Part shown: piece by piece, positions 1-7,491 of the stretch
Numbering within the stretch: the first letter of the stretch is position 1
Layout: every line of letters starts with the position of its first letter
NCBI RefSeq assembly: GCF_002140915.1
Contig: NZ_NGKU01000001.1
Location: forward strand, 2,234,380-2,298,379
Length of the DNA: 64,000 bases
Direction of reading: 5' to 3'
DNA from: Candidatus Enterococcus testudinis
GTDB taxonomy: Bacteria > Bacillota > Bacilli > Lactobacillales > Enterococcaceae
The notes under the pieces: generated by a model
Database searches by the model: none
What the model saw: the letters and a program-made list of their open reading frames with translations, nothing else
Told to the model about the DNA's origin: nothing
Made by a program: the position numbers and the translations under genes

Positions 1-92
1 AAAAAGATAATTCTCAGGTTAATTAGAATAGTATTCTTGTTAATAAAAAAATTCAAATAATAATATCTATTAGAAAAGAATAATGCTAAAAT

Positions 93-167
93 AAAAAAAG
101 AAGAGTGCTAGACGTGATAAGATGGCTTCCCCAAAATTTCATCTTATCCTAGCATTCTTCTTTTTTT
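93..167. terminator. Strong bidirectional terminator-like inverted repeat
   Basis: The arms at 93-124 and 140-167 pair almost perfectly around a 15-base loop. The outer arm is an A-run followed by GAAGAGTGCTA and the opposite arm ends in a T-run, so the hairpin could stop transcription from either side. It lies left of the lysis-module terminator and may mark the prophage/host border. The rest of 1-254 is AT-rich and shows no gene. Confidence 0.7.
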
Positions 168-254
168 GTACATGTTGCATATCAAATATTATATTAGTTG
201 CTTACTTTGTGCAAGTGAAATGCCGGAAAATCTAGTAAAAAATATTTTTTTCAC

Positions 255-286
255 AAAAAAAGCCCCGTACTCAACCGAGTAAGGGG
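255..286 (-). terminator. Rho-independent terminator of the prophage lysis operon
   Basis: Read on the minus strand, CCCCTTACTC pairs with GAGTACGGGG around a short loop and is followed by seven T residues. It starts nine bases after the endolysin stop codon, so it closes the late phage operon. Confidence 0.85.
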
Positions 287-294
287 TGTTTGTG

Positions 295-1272
295 TTACTT
301 GACATCTTGCTCCAAGAACCATGAATTGATTCCCTCCAGCAAGTATGCTTTTTTAGATTTAGATTGGTTAACTGATTTAATCTGTTTGATTTTATACTTC
401 TTACCTTTAACCCACGACGGGATATTTTGCCCGGTCTGATATTGGGTTGCGTGACTTTGTACTGTCACTGTATCGCCTACTTTTTTAGTAGCGGTTGTAG
501 TTGAGCTAGTAGCTAGTTGAATGTCGTTCTTGTGGGCCCAACCAAGGCTATCAATCAAATACGGTTTGTTGCCACTCACAACTCGCTTGATTGTGCCAGT
601 TTTACCACGACTAGCAGTCGACCGACCAGCACCTGTACTATCCTTGTATAGCGCATCAGTGATTTTAACTTTGTCGCCCACTTTAAAACTTGTTGAAGCA
701 GCTGGCTTACTTGTGGATGCATTGTTGTTGCTGCTGCTATTTTTCCCAAACACCGCTTCTTTGAATCGCGCCAACTCGCTAGGCTTGCTTACCCAAGGTG
801 CTGGACAATTCTTTCCAGTTACATCATAATGCCGCCAGATTGTATTTCTTGTGATTGCTGGATACTTGGCAACCAATTCTTTGACAGCTTTCACGGAATT
901 TTGAAAAGTCTTTTCGGTGATATTCCCGTTCTTGTCCAGACACATTTCCAAGCCAATAGCGCCGTAGTTAGCATTCCCAATCTTAGAATATAGTGGTTTG
1001 TAAATCGTGCCGTCAGAGTTGTACTTTACCGTGTCGTTTGCATGGTAAGCAACCTCATTTAACGGAATGATACAAATAGCTTCGTTATCGTCCACGAACA
1101 AATGAGCAGATGCGTAGATGCCGTTTAGGTTATTGAAGTAGGTCTTGTGGTTGCGTGCGGTACCGCCGTTGTTTGCTGTATAATGCATGATCAAGCCCTT
1201 AATGCCATAGTTCTTGATTCCTGGTCGAGAAAACTTGTTGATATTGATGTACTCATATTTGATAAAACTCAT
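295..1272 (-). CDS. Phage endolysin: N-acetylmuramoyl-L-alanine amidase with two SH3-like wall-binding domains
   Basis: This 325-residue protein cuts the amide bond between muramic acid and the peptide stem at the end of the lytic cycle. Residues ~20-165 are an Amidase_2 (PGRP-like) domain: IMHYTA near residue 30 gives the first zinc histidine and RHYDVTGKNCP near 150 gives the second histidine and the cysteine. A Ser/Asn/Ala-rich linker (~175-195) leads to two SH3-like domains (~195-255 and ~262-325), each opening with VGD-V. There is no signal peptide, so export depends on the holin. The ATG has a good GGAGG site. It is the last gene of the late operon, after the holin genes. Confidence 0.93.
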   Translation of the reverse strand: MSFIKYEYININKFSRPGIKNYGIKGLIMHYTANNGGTARNHKTYFNNLNGIYASAHLFVDDNEAICIIPLNEVAYHANDTVKYNSDGTIYKPLYSKIGNANYGAIGLEMCLDKNGNITEKTFQNSVKAVKELVAKYPAITRNTIWRHYDVTGKNCPAPWVSKPSELARFKEAVFGKNSSSNNNASTSKPAASTSFKVGDKVKITDALYKDSTGAGRSTASRGKTGTIKRVVSGNKPYLIDSLGWAHKNDIQLATSSTTTATKKVGDTVTVQSHATQYQTGQNIPSWVKGKKYKIKQIKSVNQSKSKKAYLLEGINSWFLEQDVK

Positions 1273-1310
1273 GTTTATCCCTCCAATTTTGTATATAGAA
1301 AAAGAGCAGC

Positions 1311-1580
1311 TTATTCAGCCGCTCCAGAATTAATGATTCGTGTGAATGTTTGGTGTAAGCCTGTGGATGCTAATCCGCTAACCGCACCGTAAACAATTGA
1401 CTCCACTGTCAATCCGTTCATCACAAGCCCTAATGCTGCACCTAACAAGCCGACAACCAACGGGATATAATCATTTACCTTGCTTGTTAAGACAGGAGTG
1501 TTCTTGATGATATACCCCACAACTAAACATGCGACTAAAATTACTGGTACAAAGTTTTCTGTAATTACTGATAAATCCAT
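1311..1580 (-). CDS. Phage holin, small two-helix membrane protein
   Basis: This 89-residue protein has two hydrophobic segments (~11-27 and ~39-60) and a glycine-rich C-terminal part, the layout of small holins of Gram-positive siphophages. Holins open the membrane at a set time so the amidase can reach the wall. It lies between the XhlA-like protein and the endolysin, one base downstream of the former. The family is inferred from size, hydrophobicity and position rather than from a diagnostic motif. Confidence 0.8.
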   Translation of the reverse strand: MDLSVITENFVPVILVACLVVGYIIKNTPVLTSKVNDYIPLVVGLLGAALGLVMNGLTVESIVYGAVSGLASTGLHQTFTRIINSGAAE

Positions 1581-1581
1581 T

Positions 1582-1875
1582 TTACTTCCCTCTTTCTTTC
1601 CATAAAGATTTTAATTGTTCACCGTGTTCAATCAAACGATCGTTATGCTTATCCAAGCGCTCGTCATGTCTCTTTAATTCATCATGAATTGCAACACGAT
1701 CAGATTTACTTGCTTCTAAATCTCTGGTCAATAAATCAAGATTATGAGCGAGTTTGGTCAGATTATCTGCAATCTTTGTAAAATTGGACATGACTGGTTT
1801 GATTACAAATGCCAGCATCCCGACAATCGTCATGATCCAACCCGCCCAAGTTGCTAACTCCCCTACGTTTAACAT
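1582..1875 (-). CDS. XhlA/hemolysin-like holin accessory protein
   Basis: This 97-residue protein has one N-terminal membrane helix (~10-28) followed by a long charged coiled coil (~35-97) with repeated H-D-E-R heptads. XhlA-type proteins of Gram-positive phages and PBSX-like elements have this build and work with a holin in lysis. The direction here (helix first, coiled coil second) differs from some XhlA proteins, so an alternative holin-associated role is possible. It directly precedes the holin gene. Confidence 0.65.
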   Translation of the reverse strand: MLNVGELATWAGWIMTIVGMLAFVIKPVMSNFTKIADNLTKLAHNLDLLTRDLEASKSDRVAIHDELKRHDERLDKHNDRLIEHGEQLKSLWKERGK

Positions 1876-1957
1876 ATGCCACCTACTTTCCTAAAATATA
1901 AACCGCAACACAACTAGCCAAAAAAGCAGACAACCGATGATGATTGTCTGCTAAAAA

Positions 1958-2176
1958 TTACTTTTTATTTTTATCTAATTCATCATACTTTTTAGCCTTT
2001 TCTATAACTTCTAATTGTTCAGATTCTTTTTTCATTTGACTTTCTTGGTTAATTCGGATTTGATCTTCATATTGATTTTGAATATTTACAATAAGAGGCG
2101 CTGATTCCTTATATGGTCGATCTGCTAGTAAATCTAAGATGTAGTTCATTTCATTGTCATTTAAATTATATTTCAT
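1958..2176 (-). CDS. Small hypothetical phage protein
   Basis: This protein has 72 residues, is charged, and its C-terminal half is predicted helical with many E/K/Q. The N-terminal stretch NDNEMNYILDLLADRPY is the only distinctive part. It has a strong AGGAGG ribosome site and lies between the TIR gene terminator and the lysis genes. Function is not recognised. Confidence 0.7.
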   Translation of the reverse strand: MKYNLNDNEMNYILDLLADRPYKESAPLIVNIQNQYEDQIRINQESQMKKESEQLEVIEKAKKYDELDKNKK

Positions 2177-2187
2177 TTGTTTTCCTC

Positions 2188-2221
2188 CTAAATAAAAGAG
2201 CCTATCATCTGATAGACTCTA
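2188..2221 (-). terminator. Terminator repeat, copy 1, downstream of the TIR gene
   Basis: On the minus strand AGAGTCTATC pairs with GATAGGCTCT (ten pairs, one G-T) around the loop AGAT, followed by TTTTATTT. The TIR stop codon overlaps its start. The same 34 bases recur at 3108-3141, on the other side of the TIR gene. Confidence 0.88.
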
Positions 2222-3049
2222 AAGAATTCTTTTTATATTCTCTTTTAAAATAAAACTAACCTGCACTTCCGAACCTGCCGTTAATCCAGTTGTGCCGATG
2301 AATATATTGTTATTTTGAATCTCTTGATAACTTAACATATCCAATAAAACCAATACATCAAACTCAGCTTTTAACTGTTTGAAATCATATTCTGGTAGCC
2401 GACATATTAGGGTTTTATACATATTACCTTCTTGAAATAATTCTTTTAAATAAGGCAAACTCTTCAGAATATTTGCAAGCGCCTTGTTTGCTTTTGCATT
2501 AACTCCGTATTCTCTTTCAAATCTACAAACGGCTTCATTTAGAGCTTTGAAGTCATACAAAGACTCTTCTGGAATTTTTAAGCCAGTTCTTTCGTGCAGA
2601 ATATCAACTAAATCCTTGAATCTTTCATTATCGCTCAAGTTGATCCCTTGTAACATATTGATGGGACTTGGTAATTGCCCTGGCAACATATCAGTATGAC
2701 AAATTGGTATTGGATTGATGCCTTTCATCCAAGCAGCGCCCAATTCAAAAGGAATCCAAGGCCTTGTGACTGAATTAGTACTACACAAAACTAACATTAA
2801 GTCACTATTGTTTAAACCTTGCTTAATTGTATCAAACCATTCCGATCCTGCTGCAATGCTTTTTCCATCAGAAGATACGAAGACTTCAATTGCTCCCATA
2901 AATCTTCTTTCAATATCATCTTTCAAAATTTTTGCTAAATCTTTTTCTTCTGTAATATGACTAATGAATAATTTGGGTTTCATATATTTCCCCTCTGCAT
3001 TTTTCTCTTTATTATAGGGGAATGAAAAGAAATCTTCAATTGTCGTCAT
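2219..3049 (-). CDS. TIR-domain protein, prophage moron and candidate anti-phage effector
   Basis: This protein has 276 residues. Residues ~24-150 read as a bacterial TIR domain: KLFISHITEEKDLAKIL (strand A and following helix), VFVSSDGKSIAAGSEWF, a hydrophobic LMLVLCST strand, then RPWIPFELGAAW, which carries the glutamate expected for NAD+ cleavage by TIR enzymes. The C-terminal ~125 residues match no family I know and may be the sensor or oligomerisation part. No membrane segment is visible. The gene lies between fibre and lysis genes, is transcribed with them, and is bracketed by two identical terminators, as expected of a moron. The ATG is preceded by GAGAGGTGA. No ThsA- or cyclic-ADPR-type partner lies next to it, so a stand-alone effector is more likely than a two-gene Thoeris. 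Biological role is inferred. Confidence 0.82.
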   Translation of the reverse strand: MTTIEDFFSFPYNKEKNAEGKYMKPKLFISHITEEKDLAKILKDDIERRFMGAIEVFVSSDGKSIAAGSEWFDTIKQGLNNSDLMLVLCSTNSVTRPWIPFELGAAWMKGINPIPICHTDMLPGQLPSPINMLQGINLSDNERFKDLVDILHERTGLKIPEESLYDFKALNEAVCRFEREYGVNAKANKALANILKSLPYLKELFQEGNMYKTLICRLPEYDFKQLKAEFDVLVLLDMLSYQEIQNNNIFIGTTGLTAGSEVQVSFILKENIKRIL

Positions 3050-3107
3050 AAATGTTCACCTCTCTAGGCTATTTTCAACACGTCTCCATCACGCCAAACC
3101 TCACCAA

Positions 3108-3141
3108 CTAAATAAAAGAGCCTATCATCTGATAGACTCTA
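3108..3141 (-). terminator. Terminator repeat, copy 2, downstream of the tail fibre gene
   Basis: This is identical over 34 bases to 2188-2221. It terminates transcripts leaving the tail fibre gene (stop at 3176), before the TIR gene. The two copies are 920 bp apart and enclose only the TIR gene and its leader. Confidence 0.88.
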
Positions 3142-3175
3142 CAAATTTTTGTATCTTTTTCCGATAAAAACAATC

Positions 3176-5848
3176 CTAATCTAGCGCTTGTAAAATTGCT
3201 TTTTTCCATCCGTTTGCTGTTTTTACGTAAACGTTATTGTCGTCTATCACAATAGAGCCTATCTCTCCATCATCGTCCGTAGGAGTATATCTTGCTAAAA
3301 TGAGTTTACCCGGAACGTAAACCGAATTACTATTAGTGCCAAGAACAATTTGTCCTTCGGAAGCTACACTACCGGCACCAATCGCAACAGAATTTTTACT
3401 AGCTGCTCGTGAATTCGCCCCAATTGCAACGGAATCAGTAGTAGCGGTGGCATATGATCCAATAGCTACACTCCTGTCAGCTTGATCGAGTGTTGATTGT
3501 CCAGATCTAAACCCAACAAACACATTATCCGATCCCGTTGTTGTTGGTCGATTAACTGCTGCTGGATAAAATCCAGCTTCTCGCCCCATACCAACATTGC
3601 GACTACCGGTAGTTATATCATTAAATGCTCGCGAACCAACAACAGTATTTCTAATCCCATCAGTTAAATTGCGCATACATTCGTTACCAATTGCAATATT
3701 CCAGCTCCCAGTTACATTTGAGAGCATAGCGGAATAACCAATTCCGATATTATAATATCCGGATTTTAGGTTACGTAAGGCAGCGTGTCCGACAGCAACA
3801 TTATTTAAACCAGTATCTAATTTTTCTAAGGCATACGTACCAAACGCATTATTATATCTGCCAACAGTTACATCACGAAGCGCACCTAAACCGTACCCGA
3901 CATTTGCAAGACCGCTTGTGCGTTTCTGTAGTCCGTTCCCGATAGCAAAGTTATCTCCAGATGTAGTTATATCAAATGACCCTATCCCGAGTTTTCCAGC
4001 TGGTGTTACTTTCCCAGTAACTTTTTTTATAGATATTTCTGTGATAGTTGCTGTCCATTTTTCTATTCCATTTCCGAGCCTCAATACAACATTACCTGTT
4101 TCGTTAGCGGTTAGCGTTAACTTATAAAGTGCGTCGGAATAACCCGTAAATTGTTTTTCGGAAACAACCGCACCAAGTGACACAACTAATTTCGGGATAT
4201 TGAGCGCTGTATAATCATCTGTCGATGTCCATGTCAAGCTTATCTCGTATTCACTATCTTTTTCGACGCTAAACGTTGACTCTAACATACCTAACTCTGG
4301 TATTGTCCATGCGCCATTGCTAAAACTAGACCCGTTTTTTCCAATCCAACTACCGATGGTTGGAGCCATCTCTGGACCGTACGAAGTCGCTGTTACATTC
4401 GGTTGCATTAACATTGGGTTTTTGGGTATGGAAATTTTAGGATTTCCGTTCTTGCCATCAGGGTTTTCTACTGTAATTTGTTGACCAGTCCCTTGTATTG
4501 ACCTTGTTGCTAAACTATTATTCCGTAGCTGATAAATTAAATCATACAACGCTGGGTTGTCGATTAGCGTTCCCGTAGTTCCGTCAAAAAAGAATTGAGG
4601 AAAATAACTCATTACCTTATCCATTTCGCTAACACTTGGTTCATTGCCGTGTCCAAAAACCGCAGTCAAATCAATTGCTACAACATTTGTAATTGTGACA
4701 GAAGAGCCGTTTGCGTCAGTGGAATTATTATAATAATGTGAAAATTGTACATTTGATAGATTTTCGGTAGCGGAAAAAATACCAGATATATTATAATCTC
4801 TATCTTTTACTGGATTGCTAACTACAATATATGGCTCGTTGGCGTAAACCATGCGCATTCTAAGCGATTGTGTTTTTGCGGTTTTCGGTGTCATGAATAG
4901 TCTAACATAATACTTGTTTCCTATTGCAAGCCCGCTAATCGCTTGCTGCTCAATACCGTAAATTTGTGAACCGTCCGCGGTGTTTGTCAAAGTCCCATTT
5001 GACACAGCGTGCGTCGCAGCAGACGCGACCCAACCACCTGTCAATCCAGACATAAAATTTCCGTTTTTTATTAAATTATTAGCAACGAAATTATCTAGCA
5101 TCACTGCTTGATAAACACCTAAATCTTTCCATGCCCTTGTACTTGAATCCCATATATAAGAATGCGCACCATCAGTAGTTGCGCTATCAAAAACTAAGTA
5201 AGTTCCATCGGCTCCGTTTGGGTATTTAGCTTTCAATGCTGCCAAAGAGTAAAAAAGTTCTCTTGGACCGCCTTGAGCAATCGATGATAGCATACTGTCA
5301 ACATAAGTTTTATCTGCTTTCCCGCTTACCAAAGGGTTAACCTTGCTATCAACTTCCGCTTTGTTGTAGATGCTAGCAGCATCAAATTTCTCTTTTTGCA
5401 CTTCAATATCCGCAACTAAGTCTTCATACATCGGCAGATAATACTCTTGCATTGCTGGAGCTTCAGCATCAACCGCCGATAGACGCGCGGTAGCCGTAAA
5501 CTTAACTAAATCAACCTGGCGTCCATCCGAAAGATTCAGCATCATAGAGATATTTACTGTGCCGGTCTGACCCCTAACTTCATCCGGTATTTCAAAAGAT
5601 ACTGTCATTTGTTCTTCGTCTTCTACTTTCCCATCAAAAGGCCCAAACGATCCCTTTGAATATTTCAAATAGACCAACACTTCTTCGATTTCATCTATTT
5701 GGAAAGCAATACCGGATTGTGTTCTGACCGGCACCACTACTTTGTGCACGTTTTTGTCGTACGACATCCATTCAGCGTTGAGTTTTTTTTCTGGAAATTT
5801 AGAATTTATTTCTATTATTTCGGTTGTTTGCTGCTTGATAAATTCCAT
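3176..5848 (-). CDS. Baseplate/tail fibre protein, BppU-like N-terminus and YadA-like beta-roll C-terminus
   Basis: This protein has 890 residues. The first ~170 resemble BppU-type baseplate N-termini of lactococcal and enterococcal phages. A linker (KAEVDSKVNPLVSGKAD) leads to a carbohydrate-binding-like region (~260-420), where INKNG-type phrases such as IKNGNFMSGLTGGW recur in phage fibres. From ~645 to 850 there are about ten ~22-residue repeats of the type N-AFG/VAVGH/IAIGNE/VVGSRAF and finally SVAIGSYA, SVAIGANS, SVAIGAGS, the hallmark of trimeric YadA/LbR head folds. The C-terminus is a short beta tail. It likely forms trimeric host-receptor-binding fibres. It is translated just after the 46-codon coiled-coil gene. 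Confidence 0.82.
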   Translation of the reverse strand: MEFIKQQTTEIIEINSKFPEKKLNAEWMSYDKNVHKVVVPVRTQSGIAFQIDEIEEVLVYLKYSKGSFGPFDGKVEDEEQMTVSFEIPDEVRGQTGTVNISMMLNLSDGRQVDLVKFTATARLSAVDAEAPAMQEYYLPMYEDLVADIEVQKEKFDAASIYNKAEVDSKVNPLVSGKADKTYVDSMLSSIAQGGPRELFYSLAALKAKYPNGADGTYLVFDSATTDGAHSYIWDSSTRAWKDLGVYQAVMLDNFVANNLIKNGNFMSGLTGGWVASAATHAVSNGTLTNTADGSQIYGIEQQAISGLAIGNKYYVRLFMTPKTAKTQSLRMRMVYANEPYIVVSNPVKDRDYNISGIFSATENLSNVQFSHYYNNSTDANGSSVTITNVVAIDLTAVFGHGNEPSVSEMDKVMSYFPQFFFDGTTGTLIDNPALYDLIYQLRNNSLATRSIQGTGQQITVENPDGKNGNPKISIPKNPMLMQPNVTATSYGPEMAPTIGSWIGKNGSSFSNGAWTIPELGMLESTFSVEKDSEYEISLTWTSTDDYTALNIPKLVVSLGAVVSEKQFTGYSDALYKLTLTANETGNVVLRLGNGIEKWTATITEISIKKVTGKVTPAGKLGIGSFDITTSGDNFAIGNGLQKRTSGLANVGYGLGALRDVTVGRYNNAFGTYALEKLDTGLNNVAVGHAALRNLKSGYYNIGIGYSAMLSNVTGSWNIAIGNECMRNLTDGIRNTVVGSRAFNDITTGSRNVGMGREAGFYPAAVNRPTTTGSDNVFVGFRSGQSTLDQADRSVAIGSYATATTDSVAIGANSRAASKNSVAIGAGSVASEGQIVLGTNSNSVYVPGKLILARYTPTDDDGEIGSIVIDDNNVYVKTANGWKKAILQALD

Positions 5849-5989
5849 TTAGTTATCCCCCTCTATAGCAGAAGTTTCATTTGATTTGACGGCAGTTTCA
5901 AACGCTACTCTAAGTTGAGCATTTTCAAGTTCTATTTGGGCAATTTTTTCTAATAATTTTTGAATAACCATTTGAACATCAACTTCCAT
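5849..5989 (-). CDS. Small coiled-coil tail-region protein
   Basis: The reading frame encodes 46 residues, mostly one amphipathic helix (VIQKLLEKIAQIELENAQL). It overlaps the end of the preceding gene by 11 bases and its stop is next to the fibre gene start, so translation is coupled. Short coiled-coil genes are common between baseplate genes of enterococcal phages. No function is assigned. Confidence 0.65.
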   Translation of the reverse strand: MEVDVQMVIQKLLEKIAQIELENAQLRVAFETAVKSNETSAIEGDN

Positions 5990-6200
5990 TACTAATTCCC
6001 TCCAACAAATCTGACATTTCTTTTATAACGCTTTGAGCAATGTAATCTTGCATCTTTTCGTAGTTCATTGTTTCAAACTCGCTGGTTGACACGAAAACGA
6101 AACCAGATGTATGTGATCCCGATTTCCAAGTCGCTTGATAACTCAACTTGAAGGTACCATCTGCTTGTTTAACAATCGGACTGATAATTATTTCATTCAT
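5979..6200 (-). CDS. Small hypothetical tail-region protein
   Basis: This protein has 73 residues, with beta-rich opening IIISPIVKQADGTFKLSYQ and a helical end. It overlaps the fibre chaperone-domain gene upstream by 8 bases and the coiled-coil gene downstream. The SD GGGGAATTAAGGA precedes the ATG. Not recognised. Confidence 0.65.
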   Translation of the reverse strand: MNEIIISPIVKQADGTFKLSYQATWKSGSHTSGFVFVSTSEFETMNYEKMQDYIAQSVIKEMSDLLEGISNGS

Positions 6201-7479
6201 TCCTTAATTCCCCCAATCTAGAAAACAGTTGCTGGTTAACTGCATTTTGTTCTGCAATATATTTTTGTTGGCTTCTTATCACGGGTATCAACAAAGTCCA
6301 AAGCTTGTCATATTCAATACCTTCGACTTCCCCTGATTCATTTCGAAAAAGAAAATCATCTAAACCAGCGGCCGACAGGTCTTCTGCAATCAAGCCGTTG
6401 TATTGAGTCAATTTAACATTATCAACAGTTTCACTCTCACCCGTCGTTAATGCATTTACTAAACTCTCAGTTTCAGTTTTATCGTTCCATCTTTTAGGAT
6501 CGATTGTCAGAAGGCTAATCCCTTTTTCATATAAACTACTAATCTCGGATATGTTGAGTTTGTATTTTGATGCAGATGTCAATCTACCTAAAGTCCCAGC
6601 AGGAGTAATGCAAACTGCTGGTTGAGAGGAATACGTTCGCTCGTAAATTGTATCTGATAGTGCGTATCTGCCTGTATCGTCTTTAGAAAATAACATCCTG
6701 CCTAAATCACGATTGTAATTTATAGATAGTTGAGTACGGTTGGTATCTGCATCAATATTGCCCGCCATCAGTTGTCCGTAAAACCGACCGATGCCATTCA
6801 TCGTAAGGTCATTAGTGGTTACTGTTTCTGACACATTTGCGGATTTAGTATTTAGGGTTCCTGTTTTGATATACCCACCTAGATCAGGACTTATCGCAAC
6901 ATTTTCAGAACCGAATGTTGTCCCCATCGAAATTCCCGATGCGTCTATGTCTGTCCTAAATAGCAATGTTTTGTCAGTTCTGCTGGTGTATTGGCGCAGT
7001 TTAAAATAATCTAAACCGTAATATGATTCAGCGTAGTGCATAAAAGATCCTTTACCGCCGCTACTATTTAGATTAAAGACATCCCCTAAGTAACTATTAA
7101 ATCGCCTACCAAGTGAAAAACTACCTTCGAACCAGCGTGAATTAAAAGCGCCACCTAAAGCATCACCGTAATCATACGATCCTTTGATCACAGTATTATC
7201 TGTAGCCATTGTTAAATCTCCAGTAACATTCAAAGCGCCCGTATTTGTTGTGATAGCATTCAAAGTATTGACTAGGATATTTTCTGCCATGAAAAGATAC
7301 AAATTCCACATGGTCCCATTCCAACTATATGTAGCACCAATGACATAGTTTGCAGCGCCCGTGTTTTGCCAAAGCATGCCGTCGTAAGGATCAGTAGGAA
7401 CCGTTGGCTGACTGACCACACCTGTAGGTTTGCCATTAGAAACTTGAACTAAGCTAACTTCATCTTGTACTATCGCCAA
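6193..7479 (-). CDS. Tail fibre protein with C-terminal S74-type intramolecular chaperone
   Basis: I start it at TTG 7479, eight bases after AGGAGG; the longer in-frame GTG at 7488 overlaps that site. The protein is 428 residues. The N-terminal ~60 residues carry a DPYDGMLWQNTG segment typical of baseplate attachment. The middle is beta-rich fibre sequence. The last ~130 residues (SASKYKLNI, LLTIDPKRW, GLIAEDL, GIEYDKLWTLLIPVI) match Peptidase_S74 chaperones, which help fibres trimerise and often cut themselves off at a serine; the serine of SASKYKLNI is the probable cleavage point. It follows the Tal gene in the baseplate cluster. Confidence 0.82.
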   Translation of the reverse strand: MAIVQDEVSLVQVSNGKPTGVVSQPTVPTDPYDGMLWQNTGAANYVIGATYSWNGTMWNLYLFMAENILVNTLNAITTNTGALNVTGDLTMATDNTVIKGSYDYGDALGGAFNSRWFEGSFSLGRRFNSYLGDVFNLNSSGGKGSFMHYAESYYGLDYFKLRQYTSRTDKTLLFRTDIDASGISMGTTFGSENVAISPDLGGYIKTGTLNTKSANVSETVTTNDLTMNGIGRFYGQLMAGNIDADTNRTQLSINYNRDLGRMLFSKDDTGRYALSDTIYERTYSSQPAVCITPAGTLGRLTSASKYKLNISEISSLYEKGISLLTIDPKRWNDKTETESLVNALTTGESETVDNVKLTQYNGLIAEDLSAAGLDDFLFRNESGEVEGIEYDKLWTLLIPVIRSQQKYIAEQNAVNQQLFSRLGELRNE

Positions 7480-7491
7480 AAATACCACCTC

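Noticed and set aside
1-294. attL core in the left edge of the window
   Set aside because: I compared it by eye with the segment between integrase and HU and found no shared stretch long enough to call.
2219-3049. TIR gene as part of a classical Thoeris operon
   Set aside because: No ThsA-like SLOG/SIR2 protein or other effector gene lies next to it; the neighbours are tail and lysis genes.
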